This document shows positions 51,916-60,007 of a DNA stretch of 64,000 nt, in pieces. The notes beneath the pieces were generated by a model. The model worked only from the letters and a program-made list of their open reading frames with translations. It searched no databases and was not told the DNA's origin. The stretch is from Microbacterium schleiferi (GTDB lineage: Bacteria > Actinomycetota > Actinomycetes > Actinomycetales > Microbacteriaceae): contig NZ_JAJGNI010000001.1 in NCBI RefSeq assembly GCF_020781975.1, positions 372,001 through 436,000 of the forward strand, given 5' to 3'. Position 1 is the stretch's first letter. Each line of letters begins with the position of its first letter. The position numbers and the translations under genes were made by a program.

Positions 51916-52772
51916 TCCTGCTGGTGGGCGCAATGCTCGGCGCGGGGGTGTTGCTGGTCCTTTCGCCGTGGCTGTGGCCAGCCCGGCCCGCCACCGCCGC
52001 ACCCGCCGAGCCCTCGGTGCTGACCCGACTGATCGGTGAAGCCGGCTTCGCGGAGCGGGCGAGACCTCGCACGGTACTGGCCTCTGCTGTCCTGGTTGGG
52101 GCGATTGCCGCCGCACTCGTGTGGCTGGTCTTTCCCACGCTGCCTCTGTGGCTTCTCGCGGGTGTCGTCGGCGCATACGCCCCCGTCGCCTGGTTGCAGT
52201 CCCGGGCGCGTCGACGAGCCAAAGAGCGTCGCGGTCTGTGGCCTGACGTGTGCGACCTGCTCGTGTCATCGGTTCGAGCCGGGATGTCGCTCGCTGACGC
52301 TGTCGCGAGCCTCGCGGTGTCGGGCCCAGAGCGGCTTCGACCCGACTTCGTCAGGTTCGCCCGTGATGTCTCGGCCTCCGGGCATCTGGATGCCGCGCTC
52401 GCCGGTCTGAAGGCTCGGCTTGCCGATCCGATCGCTGACCGGATCGTCGAAACCTTGCGCATGGCGCGCGAGGTCGGTGGTACCGAGCTCGTGCCGACCC
52501 TGCGCGCACTTGGTGCGTCGGTTCGCGCGGATGCGACACTGCGCGCCGAGGTCGAGGCGCGCCAGTCGTGGATTCGCGCCGCGGCGGTTCTCGGAGCCGT
52601 TGCTCCGTGGGTGATTCTCGGACTTCTCGCGCTTCGCCCCGAGGCTGCTGCCGCGTACGGATCGCCCCAGGGGATCGGGCTGATTCTGGGCGGCGCTGTC
52701 GTCACGGTTGTCGCGTTTCGGCTCATGCTTCGTGTGGGAAGGCTCGCGGAGCCGCGGAGGTGGTTCGCGTGA
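51912..52772 (+). CDS. tadB: TadB-type membrane platform protein (T2SS F domain)
   Basis: 286 aa. Two N-terminal membrane segments (residues ~1-18 and ~52-90), a cytoplasmic GspF helical bundle (RRGLWPDVCDLLVSSVRAGM through REVGGTELVPTLRALGASVR), then two C-terminal membrane segments. Forms the inner-membrane platform with TadC above the TadA motor. ATGA overlap with tadA and GTGA overlap with tadC. Confidence 0.88.
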   Translation: MILLVGAMLGAGVLLVLSPWLWPARPATAAPAEPSVLTRLIGEAGFAERARPRTVLASAVLVGAIAAALVWLVFPTLPLWLLAGVVGAYAPVAWLQSRARRRAKERRGLWPDVCDLLVSSVRAGMSLADAVASLAVSGPERLRPDFVRFARDVSASGHLDAALAGLKARLADPIADRIVETLRMAREVGGTELVPTLRALGASVRADATLRAEVEARQSWIRAAAVLGAVAPWVILGLLALRPEAAAAYGSPQGIGLILGGAVVTVVAFRLMLRVGRLAEPRRWFA

Positions 52773-53641
52773 ATCCCACCGACATCGCGCTTGCCGTGAT
52801 TCTTGGCGGCGGCCTCGCCGGAGGAATGCTGCTCGTCTTCTCGGCGTCGCCGCGCTGGCGCGCCCGCGGGCTGACCGCTCGTCTCGCGCCGTACCTGCGC
52901 GATGTCACCGACGGTGACCCCAGCGTCGCGTTCAGCGCGATCACCGTGCCTGTCCTGAACACCGCAGCCCCGGCGTGGGGTGCTGCGGTGAACCGACTCT
53001 CGGACATCCGTTCTTCCTGGCGGCGCTCGCGCGCGCTTGTCTGGGCCCTGCTCGGAGCCGGTACGGGAGCCGCCCTGGCGACAATCGTCGCCCTGACGCA
53101 CGGCCCACAGCCGGCTCTGCTGGCGGTGCCTCTGGCCGGTGGGGCGGCCGCGGTGGTGGCGGAGCAGTCGGCGCGCCGCGCCACCGAGCGCGCCCGCTCC
53201 CGGCGCCTGCACGAGGAGCTTCCCGTCGTCCTCGAGTTCCTCGCGCTCTGCCTGTCTGCGGGTGAGGGCCTGCTCGATGCGCTGCGGCGCATCGGCAGCC
53301 GGGGGACCGGAGAGCTTGCCGTCGGCATCCGTGAAGTTGTTGTCGAGGTCGGAACGGGGGCGGTTTTAACGGACGCCCTCCTCGCGTTCGCTCGACGGGA
53401 AGACAGCCCAGCCTTGTCGCGCGCGGTCGATCAGCTTGTCGCCGCGATCGACCGCGGCACACCACTCGCGGACGTGCTCCACGCCCACGCAGCCGATGCG
53501 CGCTCGGGGGAGCAGCGCGAGCTCATTGAGCAGGCGGGTCGCAAAGAGATCGCGATGCTCGTGCCGCTCGTCTTCTTGATCCTGCCGGTGAGTGTGCTGT
53601 TCGCGATCTTCCCCGGCGTCGTGATGCTCGACCTCGGATGA
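52769..53641 (+). CDS. tadC: TadC-type membrane platform protein (T2SS F domain)
   Basis: 290 aa. Same architecture as TadB: N-terminal membrane segments, a GspF domain (LHEELPVVLEFLALCLSAGE, then DALLAFARREDSPALSRAVD) and C-terminal membrane helix LVPLVFLILPVSVLFAIFPG. GTG start overlapping the tadB stop by 4 nt fixes the N-terminus; the frame is open further upstream but without conserved sequence. Confidence 0.88.
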   Translation: MNPTDIALAVILGGGLAGGMLLVFSASPRWRARGLTARLAPYLRDVTDGDPSVAFSAITVPVLNTAAPAWGAAVNRLSDIRSSWRRSRALVWALLGAGTGAALATIVALTHGPQPALLAVPLAGGAAAVVAEQSARRATERARSRRLHEELPVVLEFLALCLSAGEGLLDALRRIGSRGTGELAVGIREVVVEVGTGAVLTDALLAFARREDSPALSRAVDQLVAAIDRGTPLADVLHAHAADARSGEQRELIEQAGRKEIAMLVPLVFLILPVSVLFAIFPGVVMLDLG

Positions 53642-53681
53642 GTGCCCACCAACAGAGAAGACCGAACCGAAGGAGATGATG

Positions 53682-53909
53682 ATGAGACGGATGCTGGACC
53701 GCCTGCGTGAAGCGCTCGCGCCGCGCGCGGGGACCGACGTGGAGGATGTCGGCGTGGCAGCCGCGCTGCGTGAAGACCGTGGTGACGTACCCGGCTGGGT
53801 GCTGATCACGCTCATGACCGCGGGGCTGGTCGTGTTGATTTGGGCGCTCGCAGGGCCCGCGCTGTCGGGTCTGTTCGAGCAGGCGATCTCGCGCGTGTCG
53901 GGCTTCTGA
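53682..53909 (+). CDS. Small bitopic protein, candidate Flp-type pilin
   Basis: 75 aa. A charged N-terminus (~35 residues) ending ALREDRGDVPGW, then one membrane segment (VLITLMTAGLVVLIWALAGP) and a short tail. Place (between platform and TadE genes) and size fit the Flp major pilin, and the Gly before DVPGW could be a prepilin-peptidase site. However, the conserved Glu five residues after the cleavage site is missing. Three ATGs stand in a row; the third (53682) has AGGAG at the best distance. Confidence 0.65.
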   Translation: MRRMLDRLREALAPRAGTDVEDVGVAAALREDRGDVPGWVLITLMTAGLVVLIWALAGPALSGLFEQAISRVSGF

Positions 53910-53920
53910 GGCGGTTGGCT

Positions 53921-54319
53921 GTGAGCGATCGTGGCTTCTGGGACGACGACCGGGGCTCGGCTCCCGTCGAGTTCGTCATGGTTGCCGCGCTGCTCACGGC
54001 CCTCACCCTCGGTGTGATTCAGCTCGGCATCGTGACCTACGTGAGAAACGTCGTGCATGACGCTGCAGTCGAAGGGGCGTACTACGGTGCGCTCGCCGAT
54101 ACATCGACCGGCTCAGCCGTCGATCGCACACGCGAGGTGATTACGCGGGCGATCGGAGCTGAGTACGGCTCGGATGTCGGCACGCGCGAGATCATGATCG
54201 ACGGTCAGCCCGTCGTTGAAGTCACGGTGCGTACCGGGATCCCGCTCGTCGGCCTGTGGCCGAGCGGACTGCAGACGGAGGTGACAGCTCATGCTCCGCT
54301 GGAGTCGTTCGATCGCTGA
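53921..54319 (+). CDS. TadE-like pseudopilin
   Basis: 132 aa. Charged start, then DRGSAPVEFVMVAALLTALT: a Gly followed by residues with Glu at +5 and a membrane helix, the type IV pseudopilin pattern, matching TadE. The extracytoplasmic part (~95 residues) is small. GTG start without a strong ribosome-binding site; TTG at 53915 is possible. Overlaps the next gene by 29 nt. Confidence 0.82.
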   Translation: MSDRGFWDDDRGSAPVEFVMVAALLTALTLGVIQLGIVTYVRNVVHDAAVEGAYYGALADTSTGSAVDRTREVITRAIGAEYGSDVGTREIMIDGQPVVEVTVRTGIPLVGLWPSGLQTEVTAHAPLESFDR

Positions 54320-54782
54320 CCGGTTGCGTTCGCGACTGGCTCGGATTCTCCGCGAGGACGACGGCTCTGCTTCCCTCGAGTTCCTCACGGTCGGACTCCT
54401 GATGCTCGTTCCGCTTATCTATGTCGTCGTCGCGCTCGGGCAGATTCAGCATCAGGCGCTCGGTGCCGAAGCCGCAGCCCGCCACGTTGCCCGGGCGATT
54501 TCGCTGTCGTCGGATGCGGCATCCGCTGGCTCGAGCGCGTTCGAGGTGCTGTCGGCGGTGATGGCGGAGTACGACCTGGATGCCTCCGCCACGTCGCTCT
54601 CTATCTCGTGCGTTCCTGCGTCGGCGACGTGTCCGACGGCGGGGGCGACGGTGCGGGTTTCGGTTGCGACGCGCGTCTCGCTGCCCCTCGCGCCGCCGGT
54701 TCTCGGTCTCGATCAGATCGCGAGCGTTCCGGTCGAGGCCAGTGCGGTGCAGCGGATGTCGCGATTCTGGAGCGGCGGATGA
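54291..54782 (+). CDS. TadE/TadF-like pseudopilin
   Basis: 163 aa. DDGSASLEFLTVGLLMLVPL again shows Gly plus Glu at +5 and a membrane helix. The outer part holds two Cys (SISCVPASATCPTAG) likely to form a disulfide. Minor pseudopilin of the Tad machine by position. Overlaps both neighbours (29 nt and 4 nt). Confidence 0.82.
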   Translation: MLRWSRSIADRLRSRLARILREDDGSASLEFLTVGLLMLVPLIYVVVALGQIQHQALGAEAAARHVARAISLSSDAASAGSSAFEVLSAVMAEYDLDASATSLSISCVPASATCPTAGATVRVSVATRVSLPLAPPVLGLDQIASVPVEASAVQRMSRFWSGG

Positions 54783-55225
54783 GGGCGGTAGGGAGGCGGC
54801 TTCGTGATTCGGTGCATGCCGCGGGTGACGAGGACGGCAGCATTCTGCCGCTCGTGCTGGGGTACGCGATGCTCGCGCTCGTGCTGATCCTCGTGACTGT
54901 CGATGCGACGAGCCTGTACCTCGCGCAGAAGCGACTCGACAGCGTCGCGGATGCTGCAGCGCTCGCCGGAGCTGACGGGTTCACGCTCACGATCGCCGGT
55001 GGTTCGCCGCGCGCCGAGCTCTCGTCGGGCGATGTGTACGCGCAGGCGAGTGCGCTGCTGGCACAGTCGGATGCCGACGCGAGTCTGGTCTCGGCATCCA
55101 CGCCCGACGGGGTGTCGGCTCGGGTGACGGTTGCGGGGCAGTGGCATCCCCCGGTCTTCAGTCTCTTCGTGCCCGCCGGGGTCTCGCTCCAGGCCACGGC
55201 CACCAGCCGCAACGCCCTGCGGTGA
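54779..55225 (+). CDS. TadG-like / pilus-assembly TadE-G family protein
   Basis: 148 aa. DEDGSILPLVLGYAMLALVL resembles the N-terminal helix of TadG-type proteins (the putative Flp-assembly TadE/G-like domain), without the Glu at +5. A helix with SLYLAQKRLDSVADAAALAG follows, as in the family. Last gene of the tad operon; ATGA overlap with the previous gene. About 50 bp separate it from a toxin-antitoxin pair. Confidence 0.82.
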   Translation: MRAVGRRLRDSVHAAGDEDGSILPLVLGYAMLALVLILVTVDATSLYLAQKRLDSVADAAALAGADGFTLTIAGGSPRAELSSGDVYAQASALLAQSDADASLVSASTPDGVSARVTVAGQWHPPVFSLFVPAGVSLQATATSRNALR

Positions 55226-55261
55226 AAATCCTGAAACGTACGTAATGCAGCAAAACGGGAG

Positions 55262-55267
55262 TACCGT
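55262..55267 (+). promoter_or_regulatory. -10 box, leaderless promoter of the toxin-antitoxin operon
   Basis: TACCGT, six bases before the ATG at 55274. Confidence 0.5.
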
Positions 55268-55273
55268 GTGGTC

Positions 55274-55531
55274 ATGACTGATATCCCGATCACGGATGCG
55301 CGCGATCGACTCGCCTCCGTGATCGATGAAGCCCGCCGGGGGACCGTATATCTGACCCGACGTGATAGGCGAGTTGCGGCGATTGTTGACCCGGAGACCC
55401 TCGCCCAGCTCGAGGCTGACGCCGAGGAACTCAGTGATATTCGCGCGGTCGACGAGGCCTGGGCCGAAACCGAGCGACTGTCCGAGACGCCCATCCCGTG
55501 GGAGGACGTGAAGCGCGAGCTCGGGCTGTGA
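55274..55531 (+). CDS. Phd/YefM-family antitoxin
   Basis: 85 aa. N-terminal DNA-binding fold with DARDRLASVIDEARRGTVYL and RRVAAIVDPETLAQLE, the pattern of Phd/YefM proteins, then an acidic toxin-neutralising tail (VDEAWAETERLSETPIPWED). Expected to repress its own operon. The ATG is leaderless from TACCGT. Stop overlaps the toxin start. Confidence 0.9.
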   Translation: MTDIPITDARDRLASVIDEARRGTVYLTRRDRRVAAIVDPETLAQLEADAEELSDIRAVDEAWAETERLSETPIPWEDVKRELGL

Positions 55532-55785
55532 CCTACCGCATCGACGTCCTCCCGGCGGCGGTTCGCGAGATCCGCAAGCTTCCGCCGGAGGCGAAGCGGC
55601 GCGTCCAAGCCGTCATCGAACTGCTGAGCGAGAATCCGCGGCCGCCAGCGGCGACGAAGCTGACGGCGCGGCCCGAGTGGAGAGTGCGCACTGGCGATTA
55701 CCGCGTGCTCTACCGCAGCGAGGACGACATCCTGACGATCGTTGTCGTGCGTGCCGGTCATCGGCGGGATGTCTACGAGAGATGA
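55528..55785 (+). CDS. RelE/ParE-family toxin
   Basis: 85 aa. RelE/ParE fold: VTYRIDVLPAAVREIRKLPP, then LTARPEWRVRTGDYRVLYR (core basic residues) and the C-terminal VVRAGHRRDVYER, typical of RelE mRNA interferases. It probably cleaves mRNA on the ribosome when free of antitoxin; ParE-type gyrase action cannot be excluded. GTG start overlaps the antitoxin stop by 4 nt. Confidence 0.9.
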   Translation: MTYRIDVLPAAVREIRKLPPEAKRRVQAVIELLSENPRPPAATKLTARPEWRVRTGDYRVLYRSEDDILTIVVVRAGHRRDVYER

Positions 55786-55786
55786 C

Positions 55787-56074
55787 TCAGTCCGAGTCGT
55801 TCACCTCGATGACGATCCGGCCGTCGGCTCCGATGACTCCGGGGCCCTTGTCGGGGGTCGGAGCTGGCGCGGGGATGATCTGCTCCTGCTCCCACGCCAA
55901 CCGTGCGTTCTGGGCTGACGGGTAGAAGAGCTCGTCCATCCCGAAGGTGCCTCCCGCGCTGGACGTCGACCGCAGTGCTCGGCCTTGCCGCCACGCGATT
56001 GCGCCGCCGATCGCGAAGCTCACGGGCGCCAGCGCGAGCGCCGCGATCGTGAGCCACCCGAACACATCTGACAT
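55787..56074 (-). CDS. Small membrane-anchored protein of unknown function
   Basis: 95 aa. One N-terminal membrane segment (VFGWLTIAALALAPVSFAIG), then a charged cytoplasmic or surface part ending VIGADGRIVIEVNDSD. No family recognised. TACTCT six bases before the ATG supports the start and a leaderless transcript. Convergent with the toxin gene (1 bp between stops). Confidence 0.65.
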   Translation of the reverse strand: MSDVFGWLTIAALALAPVSFAIGGAIAWRQGRALRSTSSAGGTFGMDELFYPSAQNARLAWEQEQIIPAPAPTPDKGPGVIGADGRIVIEVNDSD

Positions 56075-56080
56075 GAGGCG

Positions 56081-56086
56081 AGAGTA
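56081..56086 (-). promoter_or_regulatory. -10 box, leaderless promoter of the 55787-56074 gene
   Basis: TACTCT on the minus strand, six bases before the ATG at 56074. Confidence 0.5.
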
Positions 56087-56197
56087 CGTTCGTCGCGCGT
56101 CGAACGTATCCCCCTCAAGACGGATGCCGCGCGGTAGCGCCACGGCGTGGCTGCCGCACTCCTTTCGTTCGCGATCCGGCGTGGGCATACTGGGGCC

Positions 56198-56704
56198 GTG
56201 AGCGGGTCGCAGGGTGGAGATCCAACCGAGTGGGCTCTGCGAGTCGCCCGCGAGGCGGATATCGCGTCGATATGTGCTTTCGGAGAAGCGCATATCAGGC
56301 CTCACTATGCGCCGCTGATTGGCGCGGACGCTGCGGACCTTCAAGTGAAGAACTGGTGGAACGAGACGCAGATCCGACGGGCTGTGAAGGACGGGCTCGT
56401 CACCGTCGCGGAGGCCGCAGGCTGTGTCATCGGCGTCGCGCAGCGCGGACGATACGGTTCCGCTCACGTACTGTTCAAGCTCTATGTCGATCCTGCCTAT
56501 CGGGGCCGCGGGCTCGGCTCAGACCTCGTCAGCAATGTCATCGATCGCCTTCGGCCAGAGGCTGAACGACTGTGCGTTGAGCATTTCGCGGGCAATGTGC
56601 GGGCTGCCGCGTTCTATGAGCGCGAAGGGTTCTTCGTTGAACGCGTCGAACCTCACGGCGCGAGCCCGGCGCTTGATGTCGTGTGGCGCGCGCGGAAGCT
56701 GTGA
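56198..56704 (+). CDS. GNAT-family N-acetyltransferase
   Basis: 168 aa. Complete GNAT fold: ALRVAREADIASICAFGEAH at the start, VLFKLYVDPAYRGRGLGSDL with the acetyl-CoA-binding R/Q-x-x-G-x-G/A segment, and NVRAAAFYEREGFFVERVE at the end, as in small-molecule acetyltransferases. Substrate unknown. GTG start supported by CATACT six bases upstream; a GTG at 56147 is also in frame but unsupported. Confidence 0.88.
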   Translation: MSGSQGGDPTEWALRVAREADIASICAFGEAHIRPHYAPLIGADAADLQVKNWWNETQIRRAVKDGLVTVAEAAGCVIGVAQRGRYGSAHVLFKLYVDPAYRGRGLGSDLVSNVIDRLRPEAERLCVEHFAGNVRAAAFYEREGFFVERVEPHGASPALDVVWRARKL

Positions 56705-56732
56705 CCGGTTCGCTCCGCGCGGACGGTCTCAG

Positions 56733-57128
56733 TCAGCCCTGGTAGCCGATGAGCCAGCGGATGCCGTATCGGTCGCGAACGATCCCGTCGTAGTCGTCCC
56801 ACGGGCGCTGCTGCAGGGCATCCACGACCTCGCCGCCGCCGGCGAGGGCCTCGAACCACGCGGTCAATTCCTCCGGCGATGTGGTGCCGAGCAGCGAGAA
56901 CTCGACGCCGGCCATCGGGACGGACTCCTCGCCCGGCGCGGCATCCGCGGCAAACAGCGTGACCAGGCCCGAGAGGGCTCCGTGCGCGATCGCCTCTTTG
57001 GGTCCGTCGGTACGCGAGAACTCGCCGTACGTGTACAGCTCGAGCTCTCCGCCGAACACTGACCGATAGAACGTCAGCGCTTCGCGGGCGGTGCCGTCGA
57101 AGTGCAGGGAGGGGACCAGGCCGCTCAT
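56733..57128 (-). CDS. VOC-superfamily (PhnB/glyoxalase-like) protein
   Basis: 131 aa. PhnB-like VOC fold: LVPSLHFDGTAREALTFYRS, FGGELELYTYGEF, MAGVEFSLLGTT and the end GIRWLIGYQG. Metal-binding residues are only partly recognisable, as usual in the PhnB-like group, so enzymatic activity is uncertain. Its ATG overlaps the stop of the P-type ATPase gene by 4 nt, so the two are co-translated. Confidence 0.85.
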   Translation of the reverse strand: MSGLVPSLHFDGTAREALTFYRSVFGGELELYTYGEFSRTDGPKEAIAHGALSGLVTLFAADAAPGEESVPMAGVEFSLLGTTSPEELTAWFEALAGGGEVVDALQQRPWDDYDGIVRDRYGIRWLIGYQG

Positions 57129-59863
57129 GCCGCAGCCCTGCTCGCGAGGGACCGGCGGATCAGCTTGTCGACTTCGACCACGATCGGAGGGATGAGGGCA
57201 AGGCCGATCGCGAGCCACCATTGCGCGGCATCCAGCGGCGTGGTCATGAGTAGCGCGTTCATGAAGTCCAGCTCGACTGAAAGCACTGTGAGCACGATCG
57301 GGATCCACATCCACTTCAGGGCGTTGCTGATCGGTGCGGCAAGGCCCGACCCGGGGTCGCGACGCATCGCGAAGCCGGCGAGCACCGACCCGAGGCTCAG
57401 GACGACGAACGTCATCGTGACGGGGACCGACGGCTCGGTCTGGCTCGGCGTGCCGGGGGAGAGGAGCATCGCCGCCAGGGCCACCCCGAAGATGGCGACG
57501 CCGTAGAGGAGCCATTGTCCGATCGAGCGGGCGTTCGCGAGCGGCACCTTCGTGTCCCGCGGCGGCTGCCGCATGAGACCGGCGGGGCTCGGGTCGAGGG
57601 TGATGACGATCACGGGGAAGAAGGTGATGAAGAAGCTCAGGAACAGCACCATGAGCGGCGTGATCGGCGTGCCGTTGTTGATGTCGAGGATGCTGGAGAC
57701 GAGGAACAACAGCACAAGCGAGAACAGCGTTGCCATCTGGTAGCGGACGTAGCTGACGATCTTGTCGTAGATCGTGCGGCCGAGCCGGATCGCCTCGACG
57801 AGCGTGCCGAAGTTGTCGTCGGTGAGGATCATCTTGCCGGCCTGCTTGGTCACCTCGCTTCCCGATCCCATCGCGACGCCGATGTCGGCCTGCTTGAGGG
57901 CAGCGGCGTCGTTGACGGCATCCCCGGTCATCGCGACGACATCGCCGCGCTCCTGCATGAGGCGGGCGATCCGCAGCTTGTCTTCGGGAGTGACGCGGCC
58001 GAACACGTGGAGTTCGGGCAGGCGCGCGGTGAGCTCTTCGTCGCTGAGCGCTCGCAGTTCAGGGCCGCTGATCGCGCCCGGGCCGAGGCCCAGCTCTCGC
58101 CCGATGGCGGCTGCCGTCACGGCGTGGTCACCGGTGATCATCCGCACCTCGATGCCCGCCTCGCCCGCAATGCGCACCGCCTCGATGGCTTCGGGGCGCA
58201 GCGGATCGATGATGCCGACCAGAGCCACGAACGTGAAGTCTTCGGCAAGGGACATCGGGTCGGCCTGCGCCGCAGCCTCCTGGCCGGCGAGGTCTCGCAC
58301 GGCGATCGCGAGGACCCGCAGCCCGTTGCGACTGAGCTCGGCGTTCGCCTCCAGGATGCTGTCTTTCGCGTCCGCGATCGGGACGACGCCGTCGGCGGTG
58401 ACAACGTGCGAGCAGCGGTCGATCACGACATCCGGGCCGCCCTTCATCGTCGCCAGGAACGTTTCGGCTCCCTGGAGCGGCGCGTGGTGGAAGGTCACCA
58501 TGAACTTGTATGCAGAGTCGAACGGCACCTCGGCTTCGCGAGGGTAGGCGCGGCGGCTCTCTTCGGCATCCACGCCAAGCTTCGCGGCCAAGACCACGAG
58601 CGCAGCCTCGGTGGGGTCGCCGACGACAACACCGGCATCCGAGACCGTCGCATCGGAGTTCAGGCACAGGCCGTAGGCGAGCGGCGTGAAGTCAGGAACC
58701 TCCTTGCCGGCGGCGTGACGAAGGGCACCGGTCTTGCGGTAGCCCTCGCCCTCGACGGTGAACCACTGCCCGAGCGCGTAGAGCTTGGTGGCGGTCATCT
58801 GGTTGAGGGTCAGCGTTCCGGTCTTGTCGGAGTTGATGGCGGATGTCGCGCCCAGCGTCTCGACGTCGCTGAGGTTCTTCACGACAGCCCGGTGTTCGGC
58901 TAGCTGCCGGGCGCCGTACGCGAGCATCCCCTGCACGAAGGTGGGGAGCGCAGATGGGATCGCCGAGACAGCCATCGCGATTCCGACGAGCAGTACTGTC
59001 GCGATCGTCTCGCCGCGCAAGAGCCCGAGGATGATCATGATCGCCACGGCGCCCCATGCGACGAACCCGAGCACCTTGGTGAGTCCGTCGAGTTCTCGCT
59101 GCAGGGGCGACTTCGAGGGCGCGACGGCGGTGAGCATCGCCGCGATCTGCCCCATCTGGGTCGACATCCCCGTTCCGGTGATGACCATCGCGGCGGTTCC
59201 GCGGGTGACAGTGGTGTTCTGCCACAGCATGTTCGCGCGATCGCCGAGCGCGACATCGTGTCCATCGATCGTCGCGACATCCTTGTCGACCGGCGCGCTT
59301 TCACCGGTCAGCGCTGCCTCCTGCGTCTGCAGGTTCGCCGAGCGCAGGATGCGGCCATCGGCCGGCACGAGATCGCCGGCTTCGAGCTGCACGAGGTCGC
59401 CGGGCACGATTTCGGGTGCGGGCACCTCACGCAGCGACCCGTCGCGCACGACCTTCACGTGCGGGATCTGCAACTTGGAAAGTCCGTCGACGCTCGCACG
59501 GGCGGCGAGTTCCTGCCGCGTGCCGAGCACGACGTTCAGCACGATGAGGGCCGCGACGATGAACGCCACGGCGAACTGGGCGATGATGAGGCTCACCACG
59601 ACCACCGCGACCAGCATGAGGTTCATGGGGTCGGCGAGCATCCGCAGCGCGATCGTCCAGGCGCTCGGAGCCGGGGGAGCGGCGATCGTGTTCGGGCCGC
59701 CGGTTGCGAGGCGACGCGCTGCATCGGCCGAGGTCAGGCCGTTCGCGGCATCCGTCCCGAGACTGCGGACGACAGCATCAGTATCGAGGGTCCACCACGC
59801 GGTTGTGTCGGACGCCCGCGCGGGTGTGGGCTGAGTGGATTGTGGTCTGGTGTGCTCGGTCAT
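57125..59863 (-). CDS. P2-type cation-transporting ATPase (Ca2+/Na+-like)
   Basis: 912 aa. Full P-type pump: cation ATPase N domain (WTLDTDAVVRSLGTDAANGL), TGES (EAALTGESAPV), D346 in SDKTGTLTLNQMTAT, MTGDAVNDAAALKQADIGVA hinge and ten membrane segments. The C-terminal cation-ATPase domain is present. The first transport helix reads AVSAIPSALPTFVQ where SERCA-type pumps have VAAIPEGLP: the ion-binding Glu is replaced by Ser, so ion specificity may differ from Ca2+. Upstream partner of the VOC gene. Confidence 0.9.
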   Translation of the reverse strand: MTEHTRPQSTQPTPARASDTTAWWTLDTDAVVRSLGTDAANGLTSADAARRLATGGPNTIAAPPAPSAWTIALRMLADPMNLMLVAVVVVSLIIAQFAVAFIVAALIVLNVVLGTRQELAARASVDGLSKLQIPHVKVVRDGSLREVPAPEIVPGDLVQLEAGDLVPADGRILRSANLQTQEAALTGESAPVDKDVATIDGHDVALGDRANMLWQNTTVTRGTAAMVITGTGMSTQMGQIAAMLTAVAPSKSPLQRELDGLTKVLGFVAWGAVAIMIILGLLRGETIATVLLVGIAMAVSAIPSALPTFVQGMLAYGARQLAEHRAVVKNLSDVETLGATSAINSDKTGTLTLNQMTATKLYALGQWFTVEGEGYRKTGALRHAAGKEVPDFTPLAYGLCLNSDATVSDAGVVVGDPTEAALVVLAAKLGVDAEESRRAYPREAEVPFDSAYKFMVTFHHAPLQGAETFLATMKGGPDVVIDRCSHVVTADGVVPIADAKDSILEANAELSRNGLRVLAIAVRDLAGQEAAAQADPMSLAEDFTFVALVGIIDPLRPEAIEAVRIAGEAGIEVRMITGDHAVTAAAIGRELGLGPGAISGPELRALSDEELTARLPELHVFGRVTPEDKLRIARLMQERGDVVAMTGDAVNDAAALKQADIGVAMGSGSEVTKQAGKMILTDDNFGTLVEAIRLGRTIYDKIVSYVRYQMATLFSLVLLFLVSSILDINNGTPITPLMVLFLSFFITFFPVIVITLDPSPAGLMRQPPRDTKVPLANARSIGQWLLYGVAIFGVALAAMLLSPGTPSQTEPSVPVTMTFVVLSLGSVLAGFAMRRDPGSGLAAPISNALKWMWIPIVLTVLSVELDFMNALLMTTPLDAAQWWLAIGLALIPPIVVEVDKLIRRSLASRAAA

Positions 59864-59995
59864 GCCGGTCCCTTCGCCGCGCCCGATCCTATCGAGGCGA
59901 GCGCCGTCGCGGACAGTGCCGTCGGTCCCTCATCGCGGGTCGAATGCCCAGGATTCTCACGGGTGGTCTCCGAGCCTCCTCATAACTGGCAGTCG

Positions 59996-60001
59996 TACCG
60001 T
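59996..60001 (+). promoter_or_regulatory. -10 box, leaderless promoter of the hydrolase gene
   Basis: TACCGT, six bases before the GTG at 60008. Confidence 0.5.
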
Positions 60002-60007
60002 CGAAGT

